DNA of 64,000 nt from Desulfoluna sp942491485 (GTDB lineage Bacteria > Desulfobacterota > Desulfobacteria > Desulfobacterales > Desulfolunaceae), in NCBI GenBank assembly GCA_942491485.1, contig CALOAX010000017.1:124001-188000 (forward strand), read 5' to 3'. Below the pieces are notes generated by a model. It made no database searches. It was not told where the DNA came from and saw nothing but the letters and a program-made list of their open reading frames with translations. Positions 1 to 8,258 of this stretch are shown in pieces; within the stretch, counting starts at the first letter, position 1; each line of letters opens with the position of its first letter. A program made the position numbers and the translations under genes.

Positions 1-539
1 AACGCTTCGGGGCTGAGCCGAGTGAGGGATTCTTTTCCTTCACGGGCCACAAGGTTCACGTATCGCCTCGGGGCATTGGCCGCAATGACCGGGGATCCCT
101 TCTCTTTGGCGAGGTTTATCATCTTTCGGTACGAACGGCTGTAGTTGCCCCAGGGGCGTGAGGCTGCCATGAAGTGGAGCTCGGTGATGAGCCCTGCCAG
201 GTATTCGTCGGTGACAGGCTGCAGGTCCCGGGCCAGCATTTCTAACGAGAGGGCCACCCGGGGCGGTTTGCCCTTCGTCGTTCGACGCTCAATGAGACCC
301 TTGAGCAGGGCGTATTCAAGGTGGTGGGCCGCCGGGTTGTCATGGGTTTCCCCCACCAGCACAATATCCGCCCGAAGCGCCTCGTCAAAGAGCGATTCCT
401 GGCTTACCTCAGAACCGTCGGGTCCTGTGATGGTGTAACGCGGAGGCTCCATGGCCTGGGTGTCAAGGGTTTTGCATCCGGATGTGAAAAGAAGTGCGAC
501 CAGGGCAAGGACGATGGCATGCATGGGACGGAGTTTCAT
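1..539 (-). CDS. ChaN family lipoprotein, 3' end cut by window edge
   Basis: The visible 179 residues begin with a lipoprotein signal (basic MKLRPMH, hydrophobic run, lipobox LFTSGC), so the product is probably anchored in the outer or inner membrane. Mature-sequence motifs VLVGETHDNPAAHH, LSLEMLARD, a RPWGNYSRSYRKM segment and IAANAPRRYV match the ChaN/Tiki-like haem-binding lipoprotein family, in which Glu and His of the GExHDNxxHH stretch lie at the active or ligand site. The start is set by GGAGG seven bases before the ATG. The gene runs off the left edge, so roughly the C-terminal third cannot be judged. Iron or haem uptake is the family expectation, not something shown here. Confidence 0.85.
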   Translation of the reverse strand, partial: MKLRPMHAIVLALVALLFTSGCKTLDTQAMEPPRYTITGPDGSEVSQESLFDEALRADIVLVGETHDNPAAHHLEYALLKGLIERRTTKGKPPRVALSLEMLARDLQPVTDEYLAGLITELHFMAASRPWGNYSRSYRKMINLAKEKGSPVIAANAPRRYVNLVAREGKESLTRLSPEA

Positions 540-777
540 GAGCACCTCCAGTTAATTAGGGGACGCTTTTCGAATCTGTTCAGTTAAAAAAAAACAGCCT
601 CCGGCGTCGAGGTGGGCCACCTCGAAAGCGGGATTTGGTTGTTTTTAACGCAGGAGGGGATAAGGGGCTACGACACCTCACCGGGGTGTCGTGAAAACGG
701 GTTTAGAATCCCTGCAGCGAATGATCTGGGCCGGAGGATTGTACGGCCCGGATCATTCCTAATCAGGTTTCCATGTG
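540..777. other. intergenic with one short repeat and two hairpins
   Basis: Between the ChaN-like gene and fxsA. It holds a repeat unit at 597-632 (GCCTCCGGCG core plus a GAGGTGGGCCACCTC hairpin). It also has a stem-loop at 670-692 (ACGACACC paired with GGTGTCGT) and a larger near-perfect one at 720-757 (AATGATC-GGGCC paired with GGCCC-GATCATT). Neither of the last two is followed by a T-run, so they are weak terminator candidates for the minus-strand fxsA. Confidence 0.6.
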
Positions 778-1173
778 TTAATAGTTCCGATGGATGCGGA
801 TGCTGCCGTCCTGGATGCGTCGATTGAGAGCGGTCCTGGCCCAGGCTTTGATGCGGTTCCTGGAGGCGGGGATCAAGAGGAGGATGCCGGCGCAGTCGGT
901 GAGAAGGCCCGGTGTGACGAGAACGATGCCTGCGATGAGGATCATGAGGGCGTCGATGAGCTCTTCGGCCGGCATGATGCCCTGATCCATGCATTCCCGG
1001 ATTTTGAGGACGGTCTGAAGTCCCTGGATCTTGGCAAGGGAAGCGCCGGCGATGCCGGTGCCGATGACCAGGGCAATGGCGGCAAAGGGGCCCATGGCAG
1101 AGCCCAGCTTGATGAGGAGCCAGAGCTCAATGACGGGAACTAAGGTGAACAGAAGAAAAAGGCGTAAAACCAT
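778..1173 (-). CDS. fxsA: FxsA family membrane protein
   Basis: A 131-residue protein beginning MVLRLFLLFTLVPVIELWLL. Hydrophobic segments near residues 4-20, 25-45 and 75-95 match the FxsA (suppressor of F exclusion) cytoplasmic-membrane family; the VPxxExxLL start and the LVTPGLLTD(C)xGxLLLIP block are diagnostic. FxsA in E. coli relieves phage T7 exclusion by the F plasmid when overproduced, and its normal role is unknown. I chose the ATG at 1173 because GGAG lies ten bases upstream; an in-frame ATG eight codons earlier has no ribosome binding site. The C-terminus is short and basic. No operon partner is evident. Confidence 0.9.
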   Translation of the reverse strand: MVLRLFLLFTLVPVIELWLLIKLGSAMGPFAAIALVIGTGIAGASLAKIQGLQTVLKIRECMDQGIMPAEELIDALMILIAGIVLVTPGLLTDCAGILLLIPASRNRIKAWARTALNRRIQDGSIRIHRNY

Positions 1174-1277
1174 GGGGCAATTCTCCATTGAATGCATAAG
1201 AGTCGACCGCAGTTATGCGGTTTCACCACAAGATGTGACGGATTTGGTAAATGTCAAGTTCGGGGATGATTCAAAAT

Positions 1278-1750
1278 AGCTTGCCTTCTATGGTCAAAGT
1301 GTGCCTCCGGCGGCAAGGTGTGCCACCTTGAAAGCAGGTTGCAAATGCGCTTCGCCCCTCGTTCCTCGGGGCAAATCACATTCGCTTTTTATTTTAGTGT
1401 AAATCTAAAGACAAAGACTAAACCTGTTCGTCAAATGTTTCAAAGGCTTGGCCCCCGACATGGCCACCGGAGGTAACTTTAAGCGCGTTGCCTTTTATGG
1501 TTAAAGTTCAGGGCAAAAGCCTGCCTCCGGCGGCAAGGTGTGCCACCTTGAAAGCAGGTTGCAAATGCGCTTTACCCCTCGTTCCTCGGGGCAAATCACA
1601 TTCGCCTTGGGCTTTGGATTTATCCAAGGGTGTTTTTCAAAACCTGTTTATCAAACTTTTCAAAAGTTTGGCCCCCGGCAGGGCCGCCGGAGGCATCTTT
1701 AAGCTGGCTGCCTCCGGCAGCGAGGTGAGCCACCTCGAAAGCAAAATGCA
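1278..1750. repeat. tandem cluster of GC-rich palindromic repeats
   Basis: Two consecutive units of about 210 bp (about 1278-1485 and 1486-1700) and the beginning of a third (about 1708-1750). Each unit has the same order of parts: GCCTCCGGCGG, an AAGGTGTGCCACCTT hairpin, GAAAGCAGG, a CCCCTCGTTCCTCGGGG hairpin, CACATTCGC, then a CAAACTTTTCAAAAGTTTGG-like hairpin and CCGCCGGAGG. These parts recur across the window, usually outside genes. No convincing reading frame is present. Confidence 0.85.
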
Positions 1751-1892
1751 ATGGCGTTTGTTGCGGGCTATGCCAGTTATCGGAGCCGGAGAGTGATACG
1801 GTGTCGTATCTTTGATAGCGCTGACTCTCATTGAGGGGGGAGGGTTGTGGTGCGACTTGGGGTTTGCGCAGGGGCGGGCCAGACGGTTTGAA

Positions 1893-1940
1893 GAAAAAAA
1901 GCCCCTTTCGCTTTCATGCCTCGGCATGAAAGCGAAAGAG
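1893..1940 (-). terminator. rho-independent terminator of the dehydratase operon
   Basis: A perfect 16-bp stem (CTTTCGCTTTCATGCC paired with GGCATGAAAGCGAAAG, 2-base apex) at 1905-1938. Read on the minus strand it is followed by GGGGC and a run of seven T. It lies about 240 bases after the stop of the last dehydratase gene and is the first good terminator downstream. Confidence 0.8.
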
Positions 1941-2079
1941 GGCGTGTGAGACAGTGACGGGCTATGGCTTTCGCCTTCTGAACGACGGATTTATTCGGGT
2001 CAAATCCAGTCGTTGGAACTGAATCGGAGTCCCCATAGCTCGTGCGCTTGCCACGCATGATGCATGTCCGCGCACACAA

Positions 2080-2172
2080 CGCGAATGCGGACATAATGTA
2101 CGCTGCACTTCAACACCCTTGTCGCATTCGCCACAGGGTTTCAAGGTGCCCCCACCTTGCCGGCGGAGGCAC
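2080..2172 (-). repeat. palindromic repeat, CATTCGC subfamily, inverted
   Basis: It reads GCGAATGCGG ... GCATTCGCCACAGGGTTTC, an AAGGTG-CCCC-CACCTT hairpin, then GCCGGCGGAGGC. The same arrangement in the opposite orientation is at 19658-19755, so these two copies form a subfamily. It ends six bases before the stop codon of the minus-strand dehydratase subunit gene. Confidence 0.75.
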
Positions 2173-2177
2173 GGCTT

Positions 2178-3539
2178 TTACTTTTTCGTGTTTCGCGGGT
2201 TCTTCTTAATGGATTTCAAAAAGCGGTCCACGCGGGTTTTGACGATGGGAAAGTCTTCGCCGCGGTCATCGATGCAGTCCCCGTCGATGGTGAGGATGGG
2301 GATGCCCGCTTTTTTGAACGTTTCGTTCTCCATGATGGAGCCACCGTGGAAGTGACGGCACGACTTGGGGTAGTAAGCGATGATGCCGTCGGTGTCGTCC
2401 GGGATCTCATCAATGGCGATGGTGGTTCGGGTGGTCACCGAAGAGAACGCCGGGTGAAGGGCGGTCCGGCGTGCGATGGCACGGATGGGGTCCGCAGGGT
2501 CCAGGGGCTCCCAGTAGGCCCAGTTGACCTGGGAACCGGAGAGGTCGATGCGCTCATCCAGGTAGGTCATCAGGGGGGTCTTGAAATAGGGCCTCAGGTG
2601 GAACCAGACGATCCGCGGCTCGGTGCCCTCGGACTTCGGCGCAATGCTTGCCTTGTACTCTTTGAAGCGGGATTTGTAGACATCCACAGCGCGCTCGGTT
2701 CCCCAGGTCTGCATGAGGTTGGCGGCGTAGTCGAGTTCACGCACCCCTTTTTTTGCTGTGGTTCGCTCGTGGAGGGCCAGATCGTTGCCTTCATTGAGCC
2801 AGGTTCGGGCTTCGTTGGTCCATTGAATGACCTGACGGAGCTTTTCGTCTTCCAGGGTGAGTCCCGTGTGCTCGGTGACGAAGGCGATCATCTCATGGAG
2901 CTGCTGGTAGACGTACTCCACGCCCTCTTCCACGCGTTTGAGGTCCTTTTCCGTGCCACGAACCGACATGTCGTACAGGTCGTAGGGGATGTCCAGGATA
3001 AACTCGGGGCGCTTGTAGTGGTGCGAGGCCAGTTCGGCGTATTTTGCCGAGGGGTCGCAGAGGTGGGTGGAGGTGATGAGGATGTCCGGCGTGGGGAAGA
3101 TGTTTTCAATCACGCCGCCTGCCACCGCCTTCATAAACGAGCAGAGGTCTCCGGAGAAGTTATGGGCCTCGGCTGTTTCGATACGCTCTCTGGCCGATCC
3201 TGTCATGGCGAGCTGGGAGGCCACCATCTCCGTGGTGAAGGGGAGAAGGCCCATGGCGTACATGATCTCTGTGGGAACAAAGAGGCTTCGCCAGGCCACA
3301 TGCTGGTAGGCAAACTCCCCGGTGGTGGTGAAGTTGTACGCGTTAAAAAACTGCTCGGTATTGAGGTACCCGCGTTTGGCTGAGGGCGAAAGATCCTCGA
3401 ACGCCTTGGGAAAGGCCATCTTTACCGCGTCTTCGGGCTTGATTCCTTCCAGGCCGTTGACGCGAAGCAGGTTTTCAACCTGGACCTTACGCTGCTCCGT
3501 GTTCTCTTTTATCATGTCCTCTTTATTCATCGGATTCAT
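2178..3539 (-). CDS. 2-hydroxyacyl-CoA dehydratase family protein, large subunit
   Basis: A 453-residue protein of the HgdB/FldC/BcrB-type family, which holds a [4Fe-4S] cluster and either dehydrates 2-hydroxyacyl-CoA or reduces aromatic acyl-CoA using ATP-driven electrons from an activase. Candidate cluster cysteines are in DLCSFMK (about 132), HLCDP (about 160) and KSCRHFHGG (about 395). The C-terminal DGDCIDDRG...VKTRVDRFLK matches the family's closing motif. Its ATG overlaps the previous gene's stop (ATGA), implying translational coupling. Third gene of a three-gene operon behind the activase. The substrate cannot be named from sequence; no CoA-transferase or ligase gene sits alongside to suggest one. 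Confidence 0.88.
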   Translation of the reverse strand: MNPMNKEDMIKENTEQRKVQVENLLRVNGLEGIKPEDAVKMAFPKAFEDLSPSAKRGYLNTEQFFNAYNFTTTGEFAYQHVAWRSLFVPTEIMYAMGLLPFTTEMVASQLAMTGSARERIETAEAHNFSGDLCSFMKAVAGGVIENIFPTPDILITSTHLCDPSAKYAELASHHYKRPEFILDIPYDLYDMSVRGTEKDLKRVEEGVEYVYQQLHEMIAFVTEHTGLTLEDEKLRQVIQWTNEARTWLNEGNDLALHERTTAKKGVRELDYAANLMQTWGTERAVDVYKSRFKEYKASIAPKSEGTEPRIVWFHLRPYFKTPLMTYLDERIDLSGSQVNWAYWEPLDPADPIRAIARRTALHPAFSSVTTRTTIAIDEIPDDTDGIIAYYPKSCRHFHGGSIMENETFKKAGIPILTIDGDCIDDRGEDFPIVKTRVDRFLKSIKKNPRNTKK

Positions 3540-4582
3540 CTGTTTTTCTTTCTCCGCTTTTTGAGTCTCTTGATAAATGATTGAACTTCGCGCTCGTTGA
3601 TCTCGGAGCTGATGTCACCTTCGAGGACCTTCATGGGCACGTCAAGGGGGATGTCATTCTTGAGAAGGGCCCACTGCATCTGCATGTTGGCGCAGAATTT
3701 CATGGAGTAGTAGAGGACCCCGTCCACCTTGTACTCTTTGACCATGGCCTGAATCTCTTCGATGGCTTCCCTCGCTTTGTCGCCAAGCATGCGGGGGCAG
3801 GGCGTTCCTTTGAGGTAAAGGGCCGCAAGCTCCTGATAGGGGTCTTCGTTGAACTCAGGTTCACCGGTAAAGGCGCGAAGCCCGGTGCACATGTGCTCCA
3901 CAACGGACAGGCCGCCTGTGCCCTCGATGGTCTTGATCAGGGATCCGTTGCCGGGACCGCCGATAACCATGATGCGTGGTGCGTCTTTGTCCCCGGTCTG
4001 CCCCTCTTTGCTTTGGATGAAGTTTTCAAGGTGGGTGTTGAACTCTTCCCTTGGCATCTCCCAGGATGTGGCGATGAGGTCTTCAATCTCCCCGCCGGTG
4101 ATGGCTGGGGCCTCTTCTCTTCGAAGGGCATCGATGGTGTTAAAGAGCTCGCGTGTTTTGTTGAAGGTTGCCATGGAGGCTCTTAAGGCGTCATCGGAGA
4201 TGGGGCCGAAGTGCTCTTCTATGTCGTCCTTCATGTGTCTTAAGCCACCGGCAAAAAAGGAGATGCTGGAGTCTGTGACGATTTTAGGGACGTCCAGGAG
4301 GTGGAGCATCTTGGGTTTGATCTCATCTTTCCTGTAGAGCCATCCGTCCGAGAGGCGTCTCATGCACTCGCAGGAGTGGGCGATGACCACCCCGGACAGG
4401 GCGTCGTAGGCGCCTGTGAGGGCGCCGCCCATGCAGGAACGGACATAGGAGCAGATGGAGTCCCCAAGGACCACGTCTTCATGTTCGGCACCGGAGTCTG
4501 ACTTGATGCCCACGGGAATGGCTCCCGCCGCATGAAGTATCTCGATGGGAGTGTACGTGCAAAACCAGCCTAATTTTTCCAA
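3536..4582 (-). CDS. 2-hydroxyacyl-CoA dehydratase family protein, small subunit
   Basis: A 348-residue family paralogue of the downstream subunit, as expected for a heterodimeric dehydratase or reductase. It starts MEKLGWFCTYTPIEILHAAG, the typical family N-terminus. That fixes a TTG start codon at 4582, supported by a GGAGG eight bases upstream that lies within the activase stop region. Probable cluster cysteines are in DSICSYVRSC, HSCECMRR and MKFCANMQ. Only four bases separate it from the activase, and its stop overlaps the next ATG, so the three genes are surely co-transcribed. Alternative roles within the family include the double-cubane reductases, but those usually use one subunit, which argues for a two-subunit enzyme here. 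Confidence 0.88.
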   Translation of the reverse strand: MEKLGWFCTYTPIEILHAAGAIPVGIKSDSGAEHEDVVLGDSICSYVRSCMGGALTGAYDALSGVVIAHSCECMRRLSDGWLYRKDEIKPKMLHLLDVPKIVTDSSISFFAGGLRHMKDDIEEHFGPISDDALRASMATFNKTRELFNTIDALRREEAPAITGGEIEDLIATSWEMPREEFNTHLENFIQSKEGQTGDKDAPRIMVIGGPGNGSLIKTIEGTGGLSVVEHMCTGLRAFTGEPEFNEDPYQELAALYLKGTPCPRMLGDKAREAIEEIQAMVKEYKVDGVLYYSMKFCANMQMQWALLKNDIPLDVPMKVLEGDISSEINEREVQSFIKRLKKRRKKNR

Positions 4583-4586
4583 CGGG

Positions 4587-6038
4587 CTAACCTCCGACCT
4601 TTGTTGTCAATGTCTCATCCGCACCGTCTACAGGCGTGTTTTCATAGGCTTCGCAGGCGTAGAGGGTCTGGACCACCTCCTCGCCCCTGGATAGGTGTAC
4701 CAGGTCGCAGAGCATGCCCTTGTTGCAGCCCAGCTCGTTGGCTCGGGTGCACTCGGTGAAATGTGAGGTGATCTGCTGAATGGTTTCAATGCCCCGGAAT
4801 GTGCCCCTGTCTTCCACCTCGTCGCGGGCGAAGAGGGCCATGCCGATGGATCCCATGACCTTGTGGTGCATGGGGATGAACAGTTCGACCTTTTCGCCGC
4901 GGGCCTCAAAGAGCAGGTCTTCCATGGATTTGATGACCCCTGTGTTGGAGGCCACGCCGCCCTGGAAGGCGATGGGGGTCTTGAGGTGCTTTTTGTTGAT
5001 GCCCAGGGTGGAGTAGAAGTTCATGGCCAGCGATCGATGGAGGCCGGCGATGATGTTCTCCTTGGTGTTGCCTTTGGCCTGCTCGGCGATGAGGTCACGG
5101 CCAACAAAGACCGTACACATGCTGGAGAAGCTGTAAGGCTTCTTGGCTTTCAGGCCCGTCTCACCGAATTTTTCGATGGGAATGCCGAGTCGGTCGGCCT
5201 GGGCGTCAAGGAAGGAGCCGGTACCGGCACCGCATTTTTTGTTCATGCCCGCTTCCTCAAGCTCGCCGTCTTCGATGTACATGACCTTGGAGTCCTGTCC
5301 ACCGATATCAAAGATCACCTGGGTGTCGGGAAGGAGGTGAAGGGTTGCTTCTGCGTGGGCGTCCAGTTCCGTTTCATAGACATCGGCTCCCAGCAGGGCC
5401 GCAGAAATTTCGTGGCCGCTGCCCGTGACGCCGGAACCGAGGATGTCGATGTTGGCGGGGAGCTTTTTGGAAAGGCGGTTAAAGGCCTTTTTGATGTTGT
5501 TGATGATGTCCCCTTCGGTGAGGGTGTAGTCGGTTTCAAAGACCACACCGGCTTCGTCAACGAAGGCGATGTTGATGGAGATGGAGCCGGCATCGAGACC
5601 GATGAACCCTTTGATGGTGTTGCCCCAGGTCCCGGAGACCAGGGGGAAGGCGAGGACGCGGCTTTTGTCGCAGACATACTTGTACGCAGGTTTGGTCAGC
5701 CCCTTGATGAGGGTGTCGATTTGCTGGATGGGGGAGGGGGGAGTGAGGTCTGCGGCTTCGGTCTTGATCCAGAGATCGGAGACCGTGGTGCTGATTTCGA
5801 CACTGGAGCCGTCGTCACAGGTGAAGGAGGCGGACTCCTCTTCTGTGATGGCTTGGGTCTTGGTCTCTTTTTTCAGCGTGTCGATGACCGGGGCCACGGA
5901 TTCCCATGCGTCCTGAACGCGATCTTTTGCCTTTTGAAGAAACAGGTAGGGGATTCGGTAAAAAATCTGCCCCGGTTTTGCCGGCATATGGGCAAAACCT
6001 GCGCTCTTGTTTCCGGAGATTGCGCTATTGTTTTTCAT
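4587..6038 (-). CDS. acyl-CoA dehydratase/reductase activase (BcrA/BadF/HgdC family) with N-terminal extension
   Basis: ATP-hydrolysing activator that injects an energised electron into the dehydratase. The ASKHA fold motifs are visible from about residue 165: GLDAGSISI (phosphate 1), VTGSGHEI, FDIGGQDSKV (phosphate 2) and AFQGGVASNTGV (adenosine). The two cysteines that hold the intersubunit [4Fe-4S] cluster are in KKCGAGTGSF and SSMCTVFVGRD. At 483 residues it is much longer than the roughly 260-residue activators such as HgdC. About 160 N-terminal residues precede the ATPase domain, and a Cys-containing tail (ECTRANELGCNKGMLC) follows it. First gene of the operon; AGAG precedes the ATG. 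Confidence 0.88.
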   Translation of the reverse strand: MKNNSAISGNKSAGFAHMPAKPGQIFYRIPYLFLQKAKDRVQDAWESVAPVIDTLKKETKTQAITEEESASFTCDDGSSVEISTTVSDLWIKTEAADLTPPSPIQQIDTLIKGLTKPAYKYVCDKSRVLAFPLVSGTWGNTIKGFIGLDAGSISINIAFVDEAGVVFETDYTLTEGDIINNIKKAFNRLSKKLPANIDILGSGVTGSGHEISAALLGADVYETELDAHAEATLHLLPDTQVIFDIGGQDSKVMYIEDGELEEAGMNKKCGAGTGSFLDAQADRLGIPIEKFGETGLKAKKPYSFSSMCTVFVGRDLIAEQAKGNTKENIIAGLHRSLAMNFYSTLGINKKHLKTPIAFQGGVASNTGVIKSMEDLLFEARGEKVELFIPMHHKVMGSIGMALFARDEVEDRGTFRGIETIQQITSHFTECTRANELGCNKGMLCDLVHLSRGEEVVQTLYACEAYENTPVDGADETLTTKVGG

Positions 6039-7005
6039 GCATTCTCTCTTTTGTATGAGTTTGTGAATGTTTGCGTATATAAATTAAGATAGTGACTGGT
6101 AACGCTGTTCCATTTGTGGTCAATGAAAAAAAATGTTTCCCCGATTCGGCCGCCCCGCAGGATTTCGGATATACCGCGTTTTTACCGTTCCATCATGTTG
6201 TCAAGCTGTCACCGTCGTCCTTGAAACACGTGTGAGAGGTATTGATCCCTCTGTGTGCTTCCTGGGCATGGCAAATGCATGACTGGCATTCGGATTTATC
6301 ATCTGCGGTTCGTAAGGGACGACTTACTGCTTTCCAGGTCGATCCATATCAAAACAGGATATTTGTACGGTTTTTCAGATTACGTGAGACGAGTAAAACC
6401 GATAATAAGGGACTGTCTGTTATGCTGTGTTCGACCCGGGTAAGGGGAATTGTTATAAATATAATAAATGAGGAGTAGCATAAGATCCGTCTTTCGACAA
6501 GCATGGAATGGCAAAGAATATACAGGTGTAAGGCGTTGTTGGAGGGGGATTGCGGTAAAATATTGGGGTGTTATGGGGGGTATACGGGGTGGGGTGGAGA
6601 CGTGGCGTGATGACGCTTAATGGTTGTGGTTCGGGTTTTAATTTATTTGAACGAATTGCGTGTTAAATAAATTTTGTTCACATTTCAACCCATGCCTATG
6701 GAGTGTATGGTATACAGGATGTGGCACGAATCGGCATGGTTATTTCCTGCCAGCTTGGGGTGTTTTCTCTCCCCGGGGCTTGAGATCGAGGGTTAACTCC
6801 TGTAAAAGGGGGCTCGTCAAATCTGGTCTCAGCTCGGCAAACAATCATCATACAGAAAATGCCATGGGCCGCCTCCTCGTTGACCCTGATCAGCGTGACG
6901 CACAGGGCGGTTAACACGCCCCAGACTGCTCTCAGGCTGTATAATTACATATTACGTGAGCTCTTATATCCCCTCGATAAAGGGTGTACAAACAAAGGAA
7001 TCATT
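6039..7005. other. long divergent intergenic region
   Basis: A 967-bp region between the minus-strand dehydratase operon and the plus-strand isocitrate dehydrogenase gene, so both promoters should be here. It is more AT-rich than its surroundings, especially 6440-6700. Short open frames occur (for example around 6242-6478) but lack ribosome binding sites and family resemblance. I see no repeat element or recognised riboswitch. Confidence 0.6.
6940..6945 (+). promoter_or_regulatory. candidate -10 box for icd
   Basis: A perfect TATAAT lies about 60 bases before the isocitrate dehydrogenase ATG. No good TTGACA is found at the usual spacing; TTAACA at 6911-6916 is too far. The call therefore rests on the -10 hexamer alone. 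Confidence 0.35.
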
Positions 7006-8013
7006 ATGACAAAGCGAACAATCACCGTCATCCCCGGGGATGGAATCGGTCCCGATATTATCGACTCAGCCCTTAAGATCCTCGACAAAGCCGGATGCGA
7101 TTTTGAGTACGAGTTCGCAGAGGCAGGTCTCACCGCTCTGGAGAACCAGGGCGAGCTTCTTCCCCAGCGAACGTTGGACCTCATCGAAAAAAATGGGGTT
7201 ACACTCAAAGGCCCGCTCACCACACCCATCGGCAAAGGGTTCACTTCCATCAACGTGACCCTGCGCAAGAAGTTCAATCTCTACGCCAACCTTCGGCCGG
7301 TGATCTCTTTTAAGGGGACCAAGGCGCGCTACGAGAACATCGATATCATTACCGTTCGTGAGAACACCCAGGGGATGTACTCCGGCCTCGGCCAGACGGT
7401 CTCTGAAGATGGGTGCACCGCCGAAGCGATGAGCCTTGTTACCCGTGAGGGTGCCGAGCGCATTGTCTCCTTCGCCTATGAGCTGGCACGAAAAGAGAAC
7501 CGAAAGAAAGTCACCATCGTTCACAAGGCCAACATCCTTAAATCCACCTCCGGCCTCTTTCTGGACGTGGCCCGGGAAGTGAGCAAGAATTATCCCGACA
7601 TTGAAACCGCCGAGATGATAGTCGATGCCACCTGCATGAAGCTGGTCATGAACCCGGAAGAGTTTGATGTTATCGTCACCACCAACCTTTTCGGGGACAT
7701 CATCTCCGACCTCTGCGCAGGTCTTGTGGGCGGTCTCGGCATGGCCCCCGGAGCAAATATCGGCAAAGACGCCGCTCTGTTTGAAGCGGTCCATGGAAGT
7801 GCCCCGGACATCGCCGGAAAGAACCTGGCCAACCCCACGTCTGTGATTCTGGCCTCCATCCAGATGCTGGAGTACCTCGACATGCAGGACAAGGCCGAAG
7901 CCATTCGAAAGGCTGTTTCAGCCGTCATCGAAGAGGGCGACCGCACCACAAGCGACCTGGGCGGTACCCACGGCACCACCGATTTCACCCAGGCGGTGAT
8001 GGACAGGCTCTAA
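7006..8013 (+). CDS. icd: isocitrate dehydrogenase, NAD-type
   Basis: A 335-residue beta-decarboxylating dehydrogenase converting isocitrate to 2-oxoglutarate. The TSINVTLRKK segment keeps the Ser and Asn that select isocitrate over isopropylmalate. In HGSAPDIAGKNLANP the positions equivalent to E. coli Lys344, Tyr345 and Val351 are Asp, Ile and Ala, the classic NAD-specific set. The catalytic VRENTQGMYSG and GDIISDLCAGLVGG motifs are intact. The start at 7006 has AAAGGAA seven bases upstream; an open extension upstream to 6859 has no homology. The stop codon TAA lies inside the target duplication of a MITE that follows directly. A 2-oxoglutarate role in the oxidative TCA cycle or glutamate synthesis is the family expectation. 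Confidence 0.93.
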   Translation: MTKRTITVIPGDGIGPDIIDSALKILDKAGCDFEYEFAEAGLTALENQGELLPQRTLDLIEKNGVTLKGPLTTPIGKGFTSINVTLRKKFNLYANLRPVISFKGTKARYENIDIITVRENTQGMYSGLGQTVSEDGCTAEAMSLVTREGAERIVSFAYELARKENRKKVTIVHKANILKSTSGLFLDVAREVSKNYPDIETAEMIVDATCMKLVMNPEEFDVIVTTNLFGDIISDLCAGLVGGLGMAPGANIGKDAALFEAVHGSAPDIAGKNLANPTSVILASIQMLEYLDMQDKAEAIRKAVSAVIEEGDRTTSDLGGTHGTTDFTQAVMDRL

Positions 8014-8258
8014 CCCGAATATTTTATGAGAAAGCAATCAGAACGAATCAACAGCATGTTATTACTGATAGTTACTGTGGGAAATTAAGATATTTCAAAA
8101 ATACAAAATGTGATTCACTGTTCCCTGCTCGCTTTTCTCACCCTTCGGGCGAGCCGAGTGCACCCATCTTCCGCGTTATCAGAGCATTGAGGTAAACCAC
8201 TACATCTGCAGCTCTGATGCCTTGAATATGGATGCACTCAACTCGTGAAATATCCGGG
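8014..8258 (-). mobile_element. 245-bp MITE, copy A (inverted)
   Basis: Non-coding element bounded by CCCGAATATTTTATGAG and its imperfect complement CTCGTGAAATATCCGGG. It is flanked on both sides by CTAA (8010-8013 and 8259-8262), a 4-bp target duplication whose left copy contains the icd stop codon. It matches copies B (18283-18527) and C (40533-40778) over its whole length in the opposite orientation. It contains the long internal stem built around GAGTGCACCCAT and GGGTGCACTC. Confidence 0.88.

Noticed and set aside
1488..2144. several 60-100 codon frames in the repeat cluster
   Set aside because: They translate the palindromic repeats (Leu-Pro-Pro-Ala-Ala-type peptides), which recur at unrelated loci.
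2157..3383. 408-codon open frame antisense to the dehydratase large subunit
   Set aside because: It mirrors a strongly supported minus-strand gene, has no ribosome binding site or family motifs; long antisense frames are expected from the GC-rich third-position codon bias.
6242..6478. 78-codon frame in the gap before icd
   Set aside because: No ribosome binding site, no hydrophobic or motif pattern, base composition unlike flanking genes.
6720..6745. sigma-54 promoter-like TGGCAC
   Set aside because: The -12 element (TTGC at the right spacing) is absent.
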